Shown: in pieces, positions 6,270-13,728 of the stretch
Layout: each line of letters begins with the position of its first letter
Numbering within the stretch: the stretch's first letter is position 1
Source of the DNA: an uncultured Oscillibacter sp.
GTDB lineage: Bacteria; Bacillota; Clostridia; Oscillospirales; Oscillospiraceae
Assembly: GCF_910584465.1 (NCBI RefSeq)
Contig: NZ_CAJUBK010000051.1
Location: forward strand, 1-16,201
Reading direction: 5' to 3'
Length of the DNA stretch: 16,201 nt
The notes under the pieces: model-generated
The model's database searches: none
What the model was told of the DNA's origin: nothing
The model's input: only the letters and a program-made list of their open reading frames with translations
Translations under genes and position numbers: made by a program

Positions 6270-6290
6270 AGGGACCCTTCCCGGGTCCCT
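6270..6290 (-). terminator. Hairpin with T-rich tail on the minus strand, probable terminator of the permease operon
   Basis: AGGGACCC (6270-6277) and GGGTCCCT (6283-6290) form a perfect 8-bp stem with a 5-nt loop. Read on the minus strand it is followed by TTTCGTTTTC, which suits an intrinsic terminator for transcripts arriving from the permease genes. On the plus strand, after the chemoreceptor gene, it is followed by a C/T-rich run without a clean T-tract, so it may be only partly active in that direction. Confidence 0.6.
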
Positions 6291-6346
6291 CTCGCAGCTC
6301 TCTTCCTTCCCGTCGAGGGAGCCTCCCTCCCTCTTTTGACGCTCTG

Positions 6347-6380
6347 AGACCGCCCTCCCGCGATGGAGGGCGGTCTTCCT
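6347..6380 (+). terminator. 12-bp perfect hairpin between convergent operons, possible chemoreceptor terminator
   Basis: 6347-6358 pairs perfectly with 6365-6376 around a 6-nt loop, ending in TCTTCCTAT on the plus strand. The stem is very strong but the T-tract is poor. It lies 100 nt after the chemoreceptor stop and 119 nt from the last permease stop, so it probably helps separate the two converging units. A smaller hairpin (6315-6329) followed by CTCTTTT lies between it and the chemoreceptor gene. Confidence 0.5.
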
Positions 6381-6495
6381 ATACGCGCAGGAGGGACGGA
6401 GGCGTCCTCCGCCGCCCGGGGCCCGGCAGGGCAGGCCCTCCCCTCACAGCGGGCCGGAGCTCCCCGGGGAGGGCGGGCCGTCCCCCGCCGGCGGG

Positions 6496-8868
6496 CTATC
6501 CCGCCTCCCGCAGCTGCTCGACCGGGGACTTCGCCGCCTGCCTGCCGGCCGTCCAGGCGGACAGGAGGGCTCCCAGGCCGAACAAGACCAGGAAGAACGC
6601 ACCCATTTCCAAGAGCGGGAATCGATACGGCACGATCTCTCCGGCGAAGGACCGCCTGCTGACCTCCCGGCACACCAGGACCGCGATCGGGAGCCCGACC
6701 AGCAGAGCAGTCAACGCGGCGAAGGCCGTATAGCAAAGCCCCTCGCAGACGTTCATCCGGCACAGCTGCTTCCCGGTCAGGCCGACGCAGCGCAGGATGC
6801 CGTCCTCCCGTTCCCGGGACATCTGGTTGGAGAGGGTCGTATCGATCAGATCGACCACGCCAAAGAGGAAGATCAGCCAGGAGAGCGCCCGCAGCCCGCC
6901 GAAAATGACGGCGCTCTGCATCTCCTCATACTCGATATGGGCCCCGATGGTATCCAGCCCCAGATCGCTGCGGCCGGACAGGATCTCCTGCAGCCCGCTT
7001 TCCACGCGCTCCGCTTTTTTCGGATCGCTGACGATGCTCCAGGAGTAGCCGAAGTCCTCGATCTCGGGATGAAGCTCCCGGAACAGCGCCTCCGGAGCGA
7101 ACAGGGCCGCCGAATCCATGCCCAGCGCGCCGTGTCCGTTCATCATCCTGGCCGGGTCGAACAGGCCGGATATGGTGACGGTCACGGTCTCCCGGCCCAG
7201 GGACAGTCCCATGACCGCCCCGACATCCATCCCGTCACCGTCCTTGTGATAGCTTGCGGCCAGGAGGACGCTGTGAGCGTCCTCCGGCATGGCGCCGGAC
7301 ACCAGCGCGGCCTCCACATCCGGGCGGTCCGCCTCCGTCAGCATATCGCACATACCCGCCAAGTCGCTTGCGGAAGCGCCAAACCTCGCGTGCAGGGACC
7401 GGCGGGTGACCAGCACATCCCTCACCCCGTCCACAGAAAGGATCTCCCGGCGCAGCCCGTCATCCAGCGGACCGCCCGCGGCCATGAGCTCCTCCTCCGG
7501 CCGCTCCGAGGACAGGTAGATCTTATAGTCCCCGTCCGGGAAGGACCGCCTCGCGGCCTGCTCCGGCGACCGGGTCAACGCCACGGAGGACACGGTCAAA
7601 AGCAGGATGCCGCCCAGGCTGAGGGAGGCGGCGATGCCGGCCGCTTTCCTGCGGTCCCGCCGGAAGTTCGCCAGCCCCATGGACAGCGGGGTGAGCCGGA
7701 CGCGCCCCCTCCGGCCGCGGATCCGCCCCGTGCCGGCGGAGAAGCGCACCGCCTCCAGCGGGGAGATGCCGGCGGCGATCTTCACCGGCCCGCGGACGGA
7801 GGCGGCCACCATGGACCGGCAGGCCAGAGCCGTCAGGAGCGCGGCCAGCCCATAGGAGGGCCCGTCGAAGCCCTTTGGGAACAGGAGCAGACCGCCGGCG
7901 ATGCCCAGCAGCACGCCAAGCGAGATGCCGATGCCGCCCAGCAGCCGGCTCTCCCTTTTCACGATGCGCCGGAGCTGCCGCGGCGTCGCCCCGATGGTGC
8001 GCAGCTGCCCGTAGCTCCGGATCTTATCCTGGACGGAGATCCGGAAGATGCTCTGGATGACCACATAGCCGCCGGTCAGCGCGAAGGCCGCGACGCCGCC
8101 GGCGGCGGCGAAGTCCATGGACCTGGAGCGATCGGCAAAGTAGCGGCTGTTCATCCCCACATGGGGGAAGCCATACTGCGCGGCGATCTCCCGGCAGCGG
8201 GCGGTCATGGCCTCCTGGCTCAGCTGTCCATCGTTTTGGAAATGCACATAGGCGCGGTATCCGGCGGGGTCGTACCCGGCCCACCGGGTCAAGGCCGCCT
8301 CGGAAACGGCAATGGCGCAGGTATCCCCCTCCTGTCCTCCCACGTTGGACAGGATGCCGGTGACGGTATAGCCGCCATGAAAGCTCTCGGTGTCCAGTCG
8401 GACCGTCCCGCCGATCTCAGCGCCCTGGCCGTAAGCCGAGAGGAACGATCTGCTGACCGCGACCTCATCCGCCTGCACCGGGAGCCCTCCCTTCACCAGC
8501 TCCATCTGGCTGCGGGCGATATGGATCATGTCGCTGTCACAGTATACATAGGAGGCGTCATATCCCCGCTCCGAACGCTCCTGCCCCAGCAGATAGTATC
8601 CGCCCACCCGGGCAAGCTCCGGCAGGTCTCTCAGCGCCGCCACATCGGACGCCTCCACGCCGGTGAACACCGCCTCGTAGGTATCGGCCACCTGATCGCG
8701 CCGAATCTGCGCCACGGACGCGGACAGGATCGCCGCAAAGCAGATCAGGAACGCCGCCAGGGCCACGGCGATCACCACCATCAGGTCCCGGCGCTTCTCG
8801 CCGGCAAGGCTCCGTTCCGCCAGCTTCTTCACAATGGCGCCGGTATCGTTCTCAAAGGGCCAGGTCAT
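6496..8868 (-). CDS. FtsX-like ABC transporter permease, fourth of the array (G+C-rich)
   Basis: This is the last permease of the array, 790 residues, an inner-membrane subunit of the MacB/FtsX superfamily whose ATPase drives movement of the outer domains rather than a classical channel. After the shared MTWPFENDTGA start there is a membrane segment at about 30-52, a first outer domain (53-255), four membrane segments (about 256-278, 309-330, 336-355, 409-430), a second outer domain (431-657) and three segments (about 660-680, 711-733, 750-774). Cytoplasmic coupling motifs are Y286-G-Q-L-R-T-I-G-A-T-P-R-Q and R685-x5-I-L-R-C-V-G-L-T-G-K-Q. An ATG at 8871 precedes the chosen ATG 8868; the GAGGGAG site is 8 nt from the latter, and all paralogues begin with MTWPF. 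The gap to the previous permease is 19 nt. The base composition is G+C-rich (single 60-nt lines counted at 68-85%), like the first permease and unlike its two upstream neighbours. The substrate is unknown. Confidence 0.9.
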   Translation of the reverse strand: MTWPFENDTGAIVKKLAERSLAGEKRRDLMVVIAVALAAFLICFAAILSASVAQIRRDQVADTYEAVFTGVEASDVAALRDLPELARVGGYYLLGQERSERGYDASYVYCDSDMIHIARSQMELVKGGLPVQADEVAVSRSFLSAYGQGAEIGGTVRLDTESFHGGYTVTGILSNVGGQEGDTCAIAVSEAALTRWAGYDPAGYRAYVHFQNDGQLSQEAMTARCREIAAQYGFPHVGMNSRYFADRSRSMDFAAAGGVAAFALTGGYVVIQSIFRISVQDKIRSYGQLRTIGATPRQLRRIVKRESRLLGGIGISLGVLLGIAGGLLLFPKGFDGPSYGLAALLTALACRSMVAASVRGPVKIAAGISPLEAVRFSAGTGRIRGRRGRVRLTPLSMGLANFRRDRRKAAGIAASLSLGGILLLTVSSVALTRSPEQAARRSFPDGDYKIYLSSERPEEELMAAGGPLDDGLRREILSVDGVRDVLVTRRSLHARFGASASDLAGMCDMLTEADRPDVEAALVSGAMPEDAHSVLLAASYHKDGDGMDVGAVMGLSLGRETVTVTISGLFDPARMMNGHGALGMDSAALFAPEALFRELHPEIEDFGYSWSIVSDPKKAERVESGLQEILSGRSDLGLDTIGAHIEYEEMQSAVIFGGLRALSWLIFLFGVVDLIDTTLSNQMSREREDGILRCVGLTGKQLCRMNVCEGLCYTAFAALTALLVGLPIAVLVCREVSRRSFAGEIVPYRFPLLEMGAFFLVLFGLGALLSAWTAGRQAAKSPVEQLREAG
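8818..8868 (-). repeat. 51-bp direct repeat, copy 1 (start of fourth permease)
   Basis: These 51 bases, covering the first 17 codons of the fourth permease gene, are identical to 11216-11266 at the start of the third. The match ends within a base of the repeat edge and the two genes differ strongly in G+C content after it. The first and second permease genes carry a related but diverged version (13652-13683 and 16088-16119, two mismatches between them over 32 bp). It is probably a trace of recombination or gene conversion between paralogues. Confidence 0.9.
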
Positions 8869-8887
8869 CATGTTCACTCCCTCGTAT

Positions 8888-11266
8888 CTACGACGATCCC
8901 CGTATCTGCTCCACCAGCGGCTGACTGCACAGCTGCCTGATCGTAACAAATGAAAAAGCGGTCTGAACGACAAGCATCAGAGAGAAAAAGCCTGTCATTT
9001 CCCAGGCCGGGAAATGATAACTCACCTCGCCAAAAACGCTCATCGCACTGAATACTCTGCACATGAGCACGCCGAAGATCGTCCCAAAAGAGATGGAGAG
9101 CGTAAACGCGCCCACAATATAGAGCAGGCCCTCGGTCAGCAGCATCCTTGAAACCTGACGGCGGCCCATCCCCACGGCCTGCAATACGCCTAATTCCCGT
9201 TTGCGGGCCAGCACATCCGTGACAAGTGTGTTCAACAGGTTGAGCGCACCGAATACGCCGATAAACAAAACAAACAGATAGACCGGAGTGCGGTAACTCG
9301 ATAATAAGCCCTCATAGTTTTCCACCCAGTCGTTCAGCGTGGTCACATATGCCCGCGCGTTTGTCGGAAGACATTTCCTCACTTCCTCGCGCACCTGCTC
9401 CCGATCGCTGTCCGCCGTGTCAAGGAGTACCTGATAATTCAAGTTTTCGACCGGTATCAGCGCGGACAGCGTTTCCAAGGGCATATATAGTAACTCATAG
9501 CCGCCATACGGGATACTTTCATCGACGATCCCCATAACGGTGACTTCCTTGCGCTCTCCAGTCCCGGCTTGGATCGTAAGCTTGTCCCCGATGGATACTT
9601 CCCAGTCGAACAGGTCTGTCAACTGCTCTGACCGCTTTACGACAACACCGTTGTTTTCAGTCAGTTCCCGCAGATCGGCCGTTCCCGCGATCAGATATCC
9701 TTCTAAAAGGGCCTGCCGGTCTGCTGAAAAGGCGTCTGCCAGAAAAGGGTCTTCATATCCTGTCGGAGTGATCACATTCAAGACGGTCCCGCTATATACC
9801 CGCATCTCCTTTACGCCGTCGATCGCCGCAAGCCGCGCCACGAGATCGGGCGACAGCGGATCTTCTCTTTGAAGTTCGACAAATCCCTCGCTGCTATGGG
9901 ACTGTGGACCATAGTCGCCAAGTTCGATACGGACCTGGCCGTATGGGAACACCCCGCGCGCTACATTTACCGGGTCTATCGAGTTGAAATAGGCGGAGCT
10001 CGCCATGAGCAGGATGCCACATATGCCCAAAGAGGCGATCGTTAAGATCGTCTTCTTCTTATCACGGGAAAGATCGATCAAAGCCAATCTGGTGCCGGAT
10101 AAAGAACGGCTCAATTTTTTTGTGCTTTTGGCGATCACCTCTTCATCCCCGGCAGGATATCGGATGGCTTCGATCGGCGTGACCTTTGATGCAAGTTTGG
10201 CAGGACGACTGACGGTCAGCATGATGCACAGATACAGGAGCGCCGCGACCAGGGCTCCCACGATCAGCACCATATCGACGGCCCATCCGCTTGGAACAAG
10301 GAGATAGCCCGCGGCCGCTCCAAGGATAAGACCTATGGGGATCCCTATCTTGGATAAACTGCGTCCTTCTTTCATCACGATCCGCTTGACCTGCCGCGCT
10401 GTCGTGCCGATCGTCCGCAGCCTGCCATACTCGTTCGTTTTCTTGATGATCGAGACAAAGAACAGGCTATATATCACGAGTGCACAGGCCAGTATCACGA
10501 TCAAGATCACGAATAGGACCGCAGTCATGTATTCAAGGCTCCTCTGCCGGATCAGGGAAAAATAATAGCCGGAAAAGTCAACATCCTTCGTCTCGATCCC
10601 CCATCCTCCGGCCAGGTCTTGGATACAGGCTTTGATGCTCTCTTCCGGCAGGCCGTCTGTCCCTCGTACGTTGATGTATGCGCTGTATAAAGGGCTTTCC
10701 GTGTTTTCCTTGATCAATGCGGGGGTCACAAAGATGGAATCGTTTGGATCGGAAACCGGCAGTATCCCGCATACCGTATACCGCTGCCGGGTGCCGGTCA
10801 GCGTCAATGGGATCGTGTCGCCAACCTGGACGGTCAGGCCCTCTCGATCCAAAAGAGCCTGCGTGATGGCTACCTCGTTCTCTGTTTCCGGCAATCTGCC
10901 GTTCAAAGCAGGATATTTCGCCAACTGGATCAAGTTTTCGTCTATGGAACGCACCGTGACCTTGTATCCTCCATAGTCGAACATACCCATCAAATAGCTG
11001 AACCCCGCCAAGACCCGGCCGTCATCCCGGATGGTACGGGCCGTTTCATCATCAAGACCGTTGATATTGGCCTGATACATCCCGGCCGCATGATCCCGGG
11101 AAGCCCGCTGCGTGCCAACGGCGTACCATGTCACTGCCATGATCAGGCAGGCAGCAAAGGCAATCGTTATCACGATCAGGATATTTCGGGTCTTATCCGC
11201 TTTCAGGTTCCTGTTCGCCAGCTTCTTCACAATGGCGCCGGTATCGTTCTCAAAGGGCCAGGTCAT
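8888..11266 (-). CDS. FtsX-like ABC transporter permease, third of the array (A+T-richer)
   Basis: The 792-residue permease has the same plan as its neighbours: the MTWPFENDTGA start, a membrane segment at about 28-51, a first outer domain (52-245), segments at about 246-274, 304-324, 329-351 and 405-427, a second outer domain (428-660), and segments at about 661-684, 711-735 and 752-777. Coupling motifs are Y280-G-R-L-R-T-I-G-T-T-A-R-Q and R690-E-L-G-V-L-Q-A-V-G-M-G-R-R-Q. The C-terminal F-G-E-V-S-Y-H-F-P stretch and the G-F-V-E-L-Q-R-E-D-P-L segment of the second outer domain resemble the first permease (F-G-K-L-T-Y-H-F-P; E-F-V-E-M-Q-E-E-N-P-L), so these two may be a subtype. GGAGG lies 6 nt before the ATG, and the gene starts 14 nt after the stop of the second permease. 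Lines counted here run 45-55% G+C, well below the flanking permease genes and the rest of the window, suggesting separate origin. Confidence 0.9.
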   Translation of the reverse strand: MTWPFENDTGAIVKKLANRNLKADKTRNILIVITIAFAACLIMAVTWYAVGTQRASRDHAAGMYQANINGLDDETARTIRDDGRVLAGFSYLMGMFDYGGYKVTVRSIDENLIQLAKYPALNGRLPETENEVAITQALLDREGLTVQVGDTIPLTLTGTRQRYTVCGILPVSDPNDSIFVTPALIKENTESPLYSAYINVRGTDGLPEESIKACIQDLAGGWGIETKDVDFSGYYFSLIRQRSLEYMTAVLFVILIVILACALVIYSLFFVSIIKKTNEYGRLRTIGTTARQVKRIVMKEGRSLSKIGIPIGLILGAAAGYLLVPSGWAVDMVLIVGALVAALLYLCIMLTVSRPAKLASKVTPIEAIRYPAGDEEVIAKSTKKLSRSLSGTRLALIDLSRDKKKTILTIASLGICGILLMASSAYFNSIDPVNVARGVFPYGQVRIELGDYGPQSHSSEGFVELQREDPLSPDLVARLAAIDGVKEMRVYSGTVLNVITPTGYEDPFLADAFSADRQALLEGYLIAGTADLRELTENNGVVVKRSEQLTDLFDWEVSIGDKLTIQAGTGERKEVTVMGIVDESIPYGGYELLYMPLETLSALIPVENLNYQVLLDTADSDREQVREEVRKCLPTNARAYVTTLNDWVENYEGLLSSYRTPVYLFVLFIGVFGALNLLNTLVTDVLARKRELGVLQAVGMGRRQVSRMLLTEGLLYIVGAFTLSISFGTIFGVLMCRVFSAMSVFGEVSYHFPAWEMTGFFSLMLVVQTAFSFVTIRQLCSQPLVEQIRGSS
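11216..11266 (-). repeat. 51-bp direct repeat, copy 2 (start of third permease)
   Basis: Identical to 8818-8868 over all 51 bases. It encodes the conserved N-terminus and first basic residues (through K-K-L-A) of the third permease. Synonymous positions are preserved too, so shared protein function alone does not explain the identity; recent exchange between the two genes is more likely. Confidence 0.9.
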
Positions 11267-11280
11267 ACTCTACCTCCAAA

Positions 11281-13683
11281 TTAAACGCGCAGCTGCTCTA
11301 TCAGAGACAGTTTGTTTTGATGCTTCAGTGCGGCCCAGGTCACAGTAAGCGCGGACAAAATAACAAGTGTACCGTAAGCTAAGGCGATCTCAGAGGGGAA
11401 ACGATAGTGCAGGTAAACCATCAGCCCACTTTTCAAATGAGAACACAGGGCAGCTCCAACGCCGCCGCCAATCAGCACGGAGAAAAACAGCCCTATCCCT
11501 GAAGTCATCAGGCTTTCACAGCGCACCATAGAAGATAGCTGCTTTTGGGACATTCCCACGCATCGCATCAGAGCAAACTCTTTCCGGCGGGTAATCACGC
11601 TGGTGAGGATCGTATTGACCAGATTCATCATGGCAAAGCAGCCGATGAAAGCGACAACGACGGTCAGAACCAACTTCATCCCCTGTATAAAGTTTTCGTT
11701 CTGAGCAATGGCGGCGGATAGCGACGTCACGCTGAGGCCAGTAGCTTCCTTCAAAATCTGGTCGATCTCAGCCTCGGCCTGTGCCTCCCTATCATCGGAG
11801 ACACGAAGCGCGAGCTGGTACATGGTGTCGCAGGACACAAGATCATTCATAACATCCACCGGAAGCATCAGCATATCAATTTTATCGCTGTTGCCGCCAA
11901 TTTTTCTCTGATCAAGCACAGCGCCAACTGTAAAACTTCTTTGATAGCTGTCACTCCCATCAAAAATCGTTAGTGCGAGTGTTTGCCCGGCCTCTGCCCG
12001 AATCCCATAGTCTCGTTCCAGAGAATCGGGACGGCCGACAATCAACTGGTTTTGTTCCACCAGGGCGTTATATTCCAGATCGGCCTGGCTGCTCCGGCAA
12101 GCGCGTATTAAATCCATATCCTCACGGTTGAAGCCAACGATCGAGATTTCGGATTCCGCCGCCTCTGACGCAAAAGCCGCCGGGAGATAGTGATATTCTG
12201 CCATCGCTTCCAGACCCGAAACCATGCGCAGAGAATTTTTCAAACTGTCTGCAAAAGGTGCGGAAGCCTGCACCTGCTCCAGCGGGTCATTCCGCAGCCG
12301 CTCGTCACTGATGTTGATGATAAACTGGCCCCTGGGGAAACCTGACAGGGACATATCCCTTGCGTTGATGGAGGAAAGCACCGATGACAGCCCCATAAGC
12401 AGGACGCCGGTAAGAACCAGTGACAGGACGGTCAGCACATTCTTTTTCCGGTTGGTGGAAATATGCTTTTTTGCCAGCATAACCGGTGAGATCTTCTCCA
12501 GCAGCCTTGCCTGCCGCTTTTTTCCGCTCTGCTGTCCCATATAGCGGGAGGCGTCTATGGGGGATACGGACGCGGCGAGTCTGGCGGGCTTTCGGAGGGA
12601 GAGCCTCACCGTCAGATAGATCAGGACGATCACCATAGGCCATACCCACAGCAGGCTGGCGGGCCGGAACCCTTGCGGGATCAGCAGACAGGAGAATATG
12701 GTTCCTGCCGCCAGACCGATGGGGATAGCTGTTGCTGACAGCGTAAAGCCCTCACGAAATACCATCCGTTTGATTTGCCGGCCTGTCATGCCAATCGTCC
12801 GTAATTGCCCATACTCCTTGATGGAGTTGACGATGGCAATGTAGAAGATGCAGTAGATCACCAGGATACAGGCCACGATGACCACCGCCAATCCAGCCGC
12901 CGCCGTCCCAATCAGGAAAAGAGACGGTTTTGACAGGTTGATGTACGCCTCGTTGAAGGATGGGATTTTTCTGATCCCCGCGTGGTCAAGCATTTCCACT
13001 ACCAGCTTTTCAATTTCCGCTTTAGAAGCGGCCGTTCCGGTGTTTACCCGGACCATGGCAGATGGAGAAAATGCGTCCCAGCCGCCTCGGGCTAAAAAAT
13101 ACTGCTCAGAGACGATCCCCGCGTACAAGGATCTGCCGGTTCCAGAAGCTGCTGTCTCCAGGTACCCGCAAATCGAAAATACCGTTTCATCCTGTGTGCC
13201 GGGCATAGCAATCGAAATGCTGTCACCAATTCCTGCATCCAACTCCAGATAGTCCAAATAGTCTTTTTCAACGAGTATTTCGTGTTCCGACTCCGGCATC
13301 CGTCCATCAGATACCGTCAGGCCGTTCAGCGTGAGGGCATCGGCGTTGGAGTATGAGAGATTCAGCCTCCCATTTCCAGCTTTGATACTCCCCATTGAAA
13401 CAGTCAGACCGGTCAGCACAGACTCTTCTTCTGCCTGAAGGCGCTCAAACTCTTCCTGACTAACGCCGGAAATAAGCGCATGGTAAGAGCCTGTCACGCT
13501 GTTTCCACCGCTTCTGTTTACTGCTGCGATACCTGAAATCAACAGCAGCACCGCAGACATGAGCATGGCAGCTAATGCGATTGCAAAGATTGAAATTCTT
13601 TTTTGAAGCTTGCCGTACTTCAATTTGGCAGATGCTATTTTATGGATCACCGCGCCGGTGTCGTTCTCAAAAGGCCAGGTCAT
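11281..13683 (-). CDS. FtsX-like ABC transporter permease, second of the array (A+T-richer)
   Basis: The 800-residue permease starts MTWPFENDTGA and has membrane segments at about 30-53, 254-284, 313-335, 343-363, 414-437, 669-694, 722-747 and 765-787, with outer domains at 54-253 and 438-668. Coupling motifs are Y291-G-Q-L-R-T-I-G-M-T-G-R-Q and R700-K-E-F-A-L-M-R-C-V-G-M-S-Q-K-Q. It ends in IEQLRV like the I/V-E-Q/R-L/I endings of the other three. An AGGAGG site lies 9 nt before the ATG. The gene is 45 nt after the stop of the first permease, the largest gap in the array. It is the most divergent of the four in the outer domains. Counted lines run about 40-57% G+C, so with the third permease it forms an A+T-richer pair inside a G+C-rich operon. 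Substrate and partner are unknown; such permeases usually act as dimers. Confidence 0.9.
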   Translation of the reverse strand: MTWPFENDTGAVIHKIASAKLKYGKLQKRISIFAIALAAMLMSAVLLLISGIAAVNRSGGNSVTGSYHALISGVSQEEFERLQAEEESVLTGLTVSMGSIKAGNGRLNLSYSNADALTLNGLTVSDGRMPESEHEILVEKDYLDYLELDAGIGDSISIAMPGTQDETVFSICGYLETAASGTGRSLYAGIVSEQYFLARGGWDAFSPSAMVRVNTGTAASKAEIEKLVVEMLDHAGIRKIPSFNEAYINLSKPSLFLIGTAAAGLAVVIVACILVIYCIFYIAIVNSIKEYGQLRTIGMTGRQIKRMVFREGFTLSATAIPIGLAAGTIFSCLLIPQGFRPASLLWVWPMVIVLIYLTVRLSLRKPARLAASVSPIDASRYMGQQSGKKRQARLLEKISPVMLAKKHISTNRKKNVLTVLSLVLTGVLLMGLSSVLSSINARDMSLSGFPRGQFIINISDERLRNDPLEQVQASAPFADSLKNSLRMVSGLEAMAEYHYLPAAFASEAAESEISIVGFNREDMDLIRACRSSQADLEYNALVEQNQLIVGRPDSLERDYGIRAEAGQTLALTIFDGSDSYQRSFTVGAVLDQRKIGGNSDKIDMLMLPVDVMNDLVSCDTMYQLALRVSDDREAQAEAEIDQILKEATGLSVTSLSAAIAQNENFIQGMKLVLTVVVAFIGCFAMMNLVNTILTSVITRRKEFALMRCVGMSQKQLSSMVRCESLMTSGIGLFFSVLIGGGVGAALCSHLKSGLMVYLHYRFPSEIALAYGTLVILSALTVTWAALKHQNKLSLIEQLRV

Positions 13684-13728
13684 GGCCCCATCCCTCCTTT
13701 GACCGTGACCGCTTCGTTCCAGGCGGGG

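Noticed and set aside
6484..6495. 12-bp palindrome CCCGCCGGCGGG directly after the fourth permease stop
   Set aside because: There is no T-tract on either strand and such G+C palindromes are common in this window; the hairpin at 6270-6290 is a better terminator candidate.
4697..6763. 688-codon minus-strand open frame opposite the chemoreceptor
   Set aside because: It is a G+C-driven reverse frame that also runs across the terminator hairpins. The plus-strand chemoreceptor motifs are unambiguous.
6937..8940. 667-codon plus-strand open frame opposite the fourth permease
   Set aside because: It is low-complexity Gly/Arg/His/Gln-rich, has no ribosome site, and lies opposite a recognised permease.
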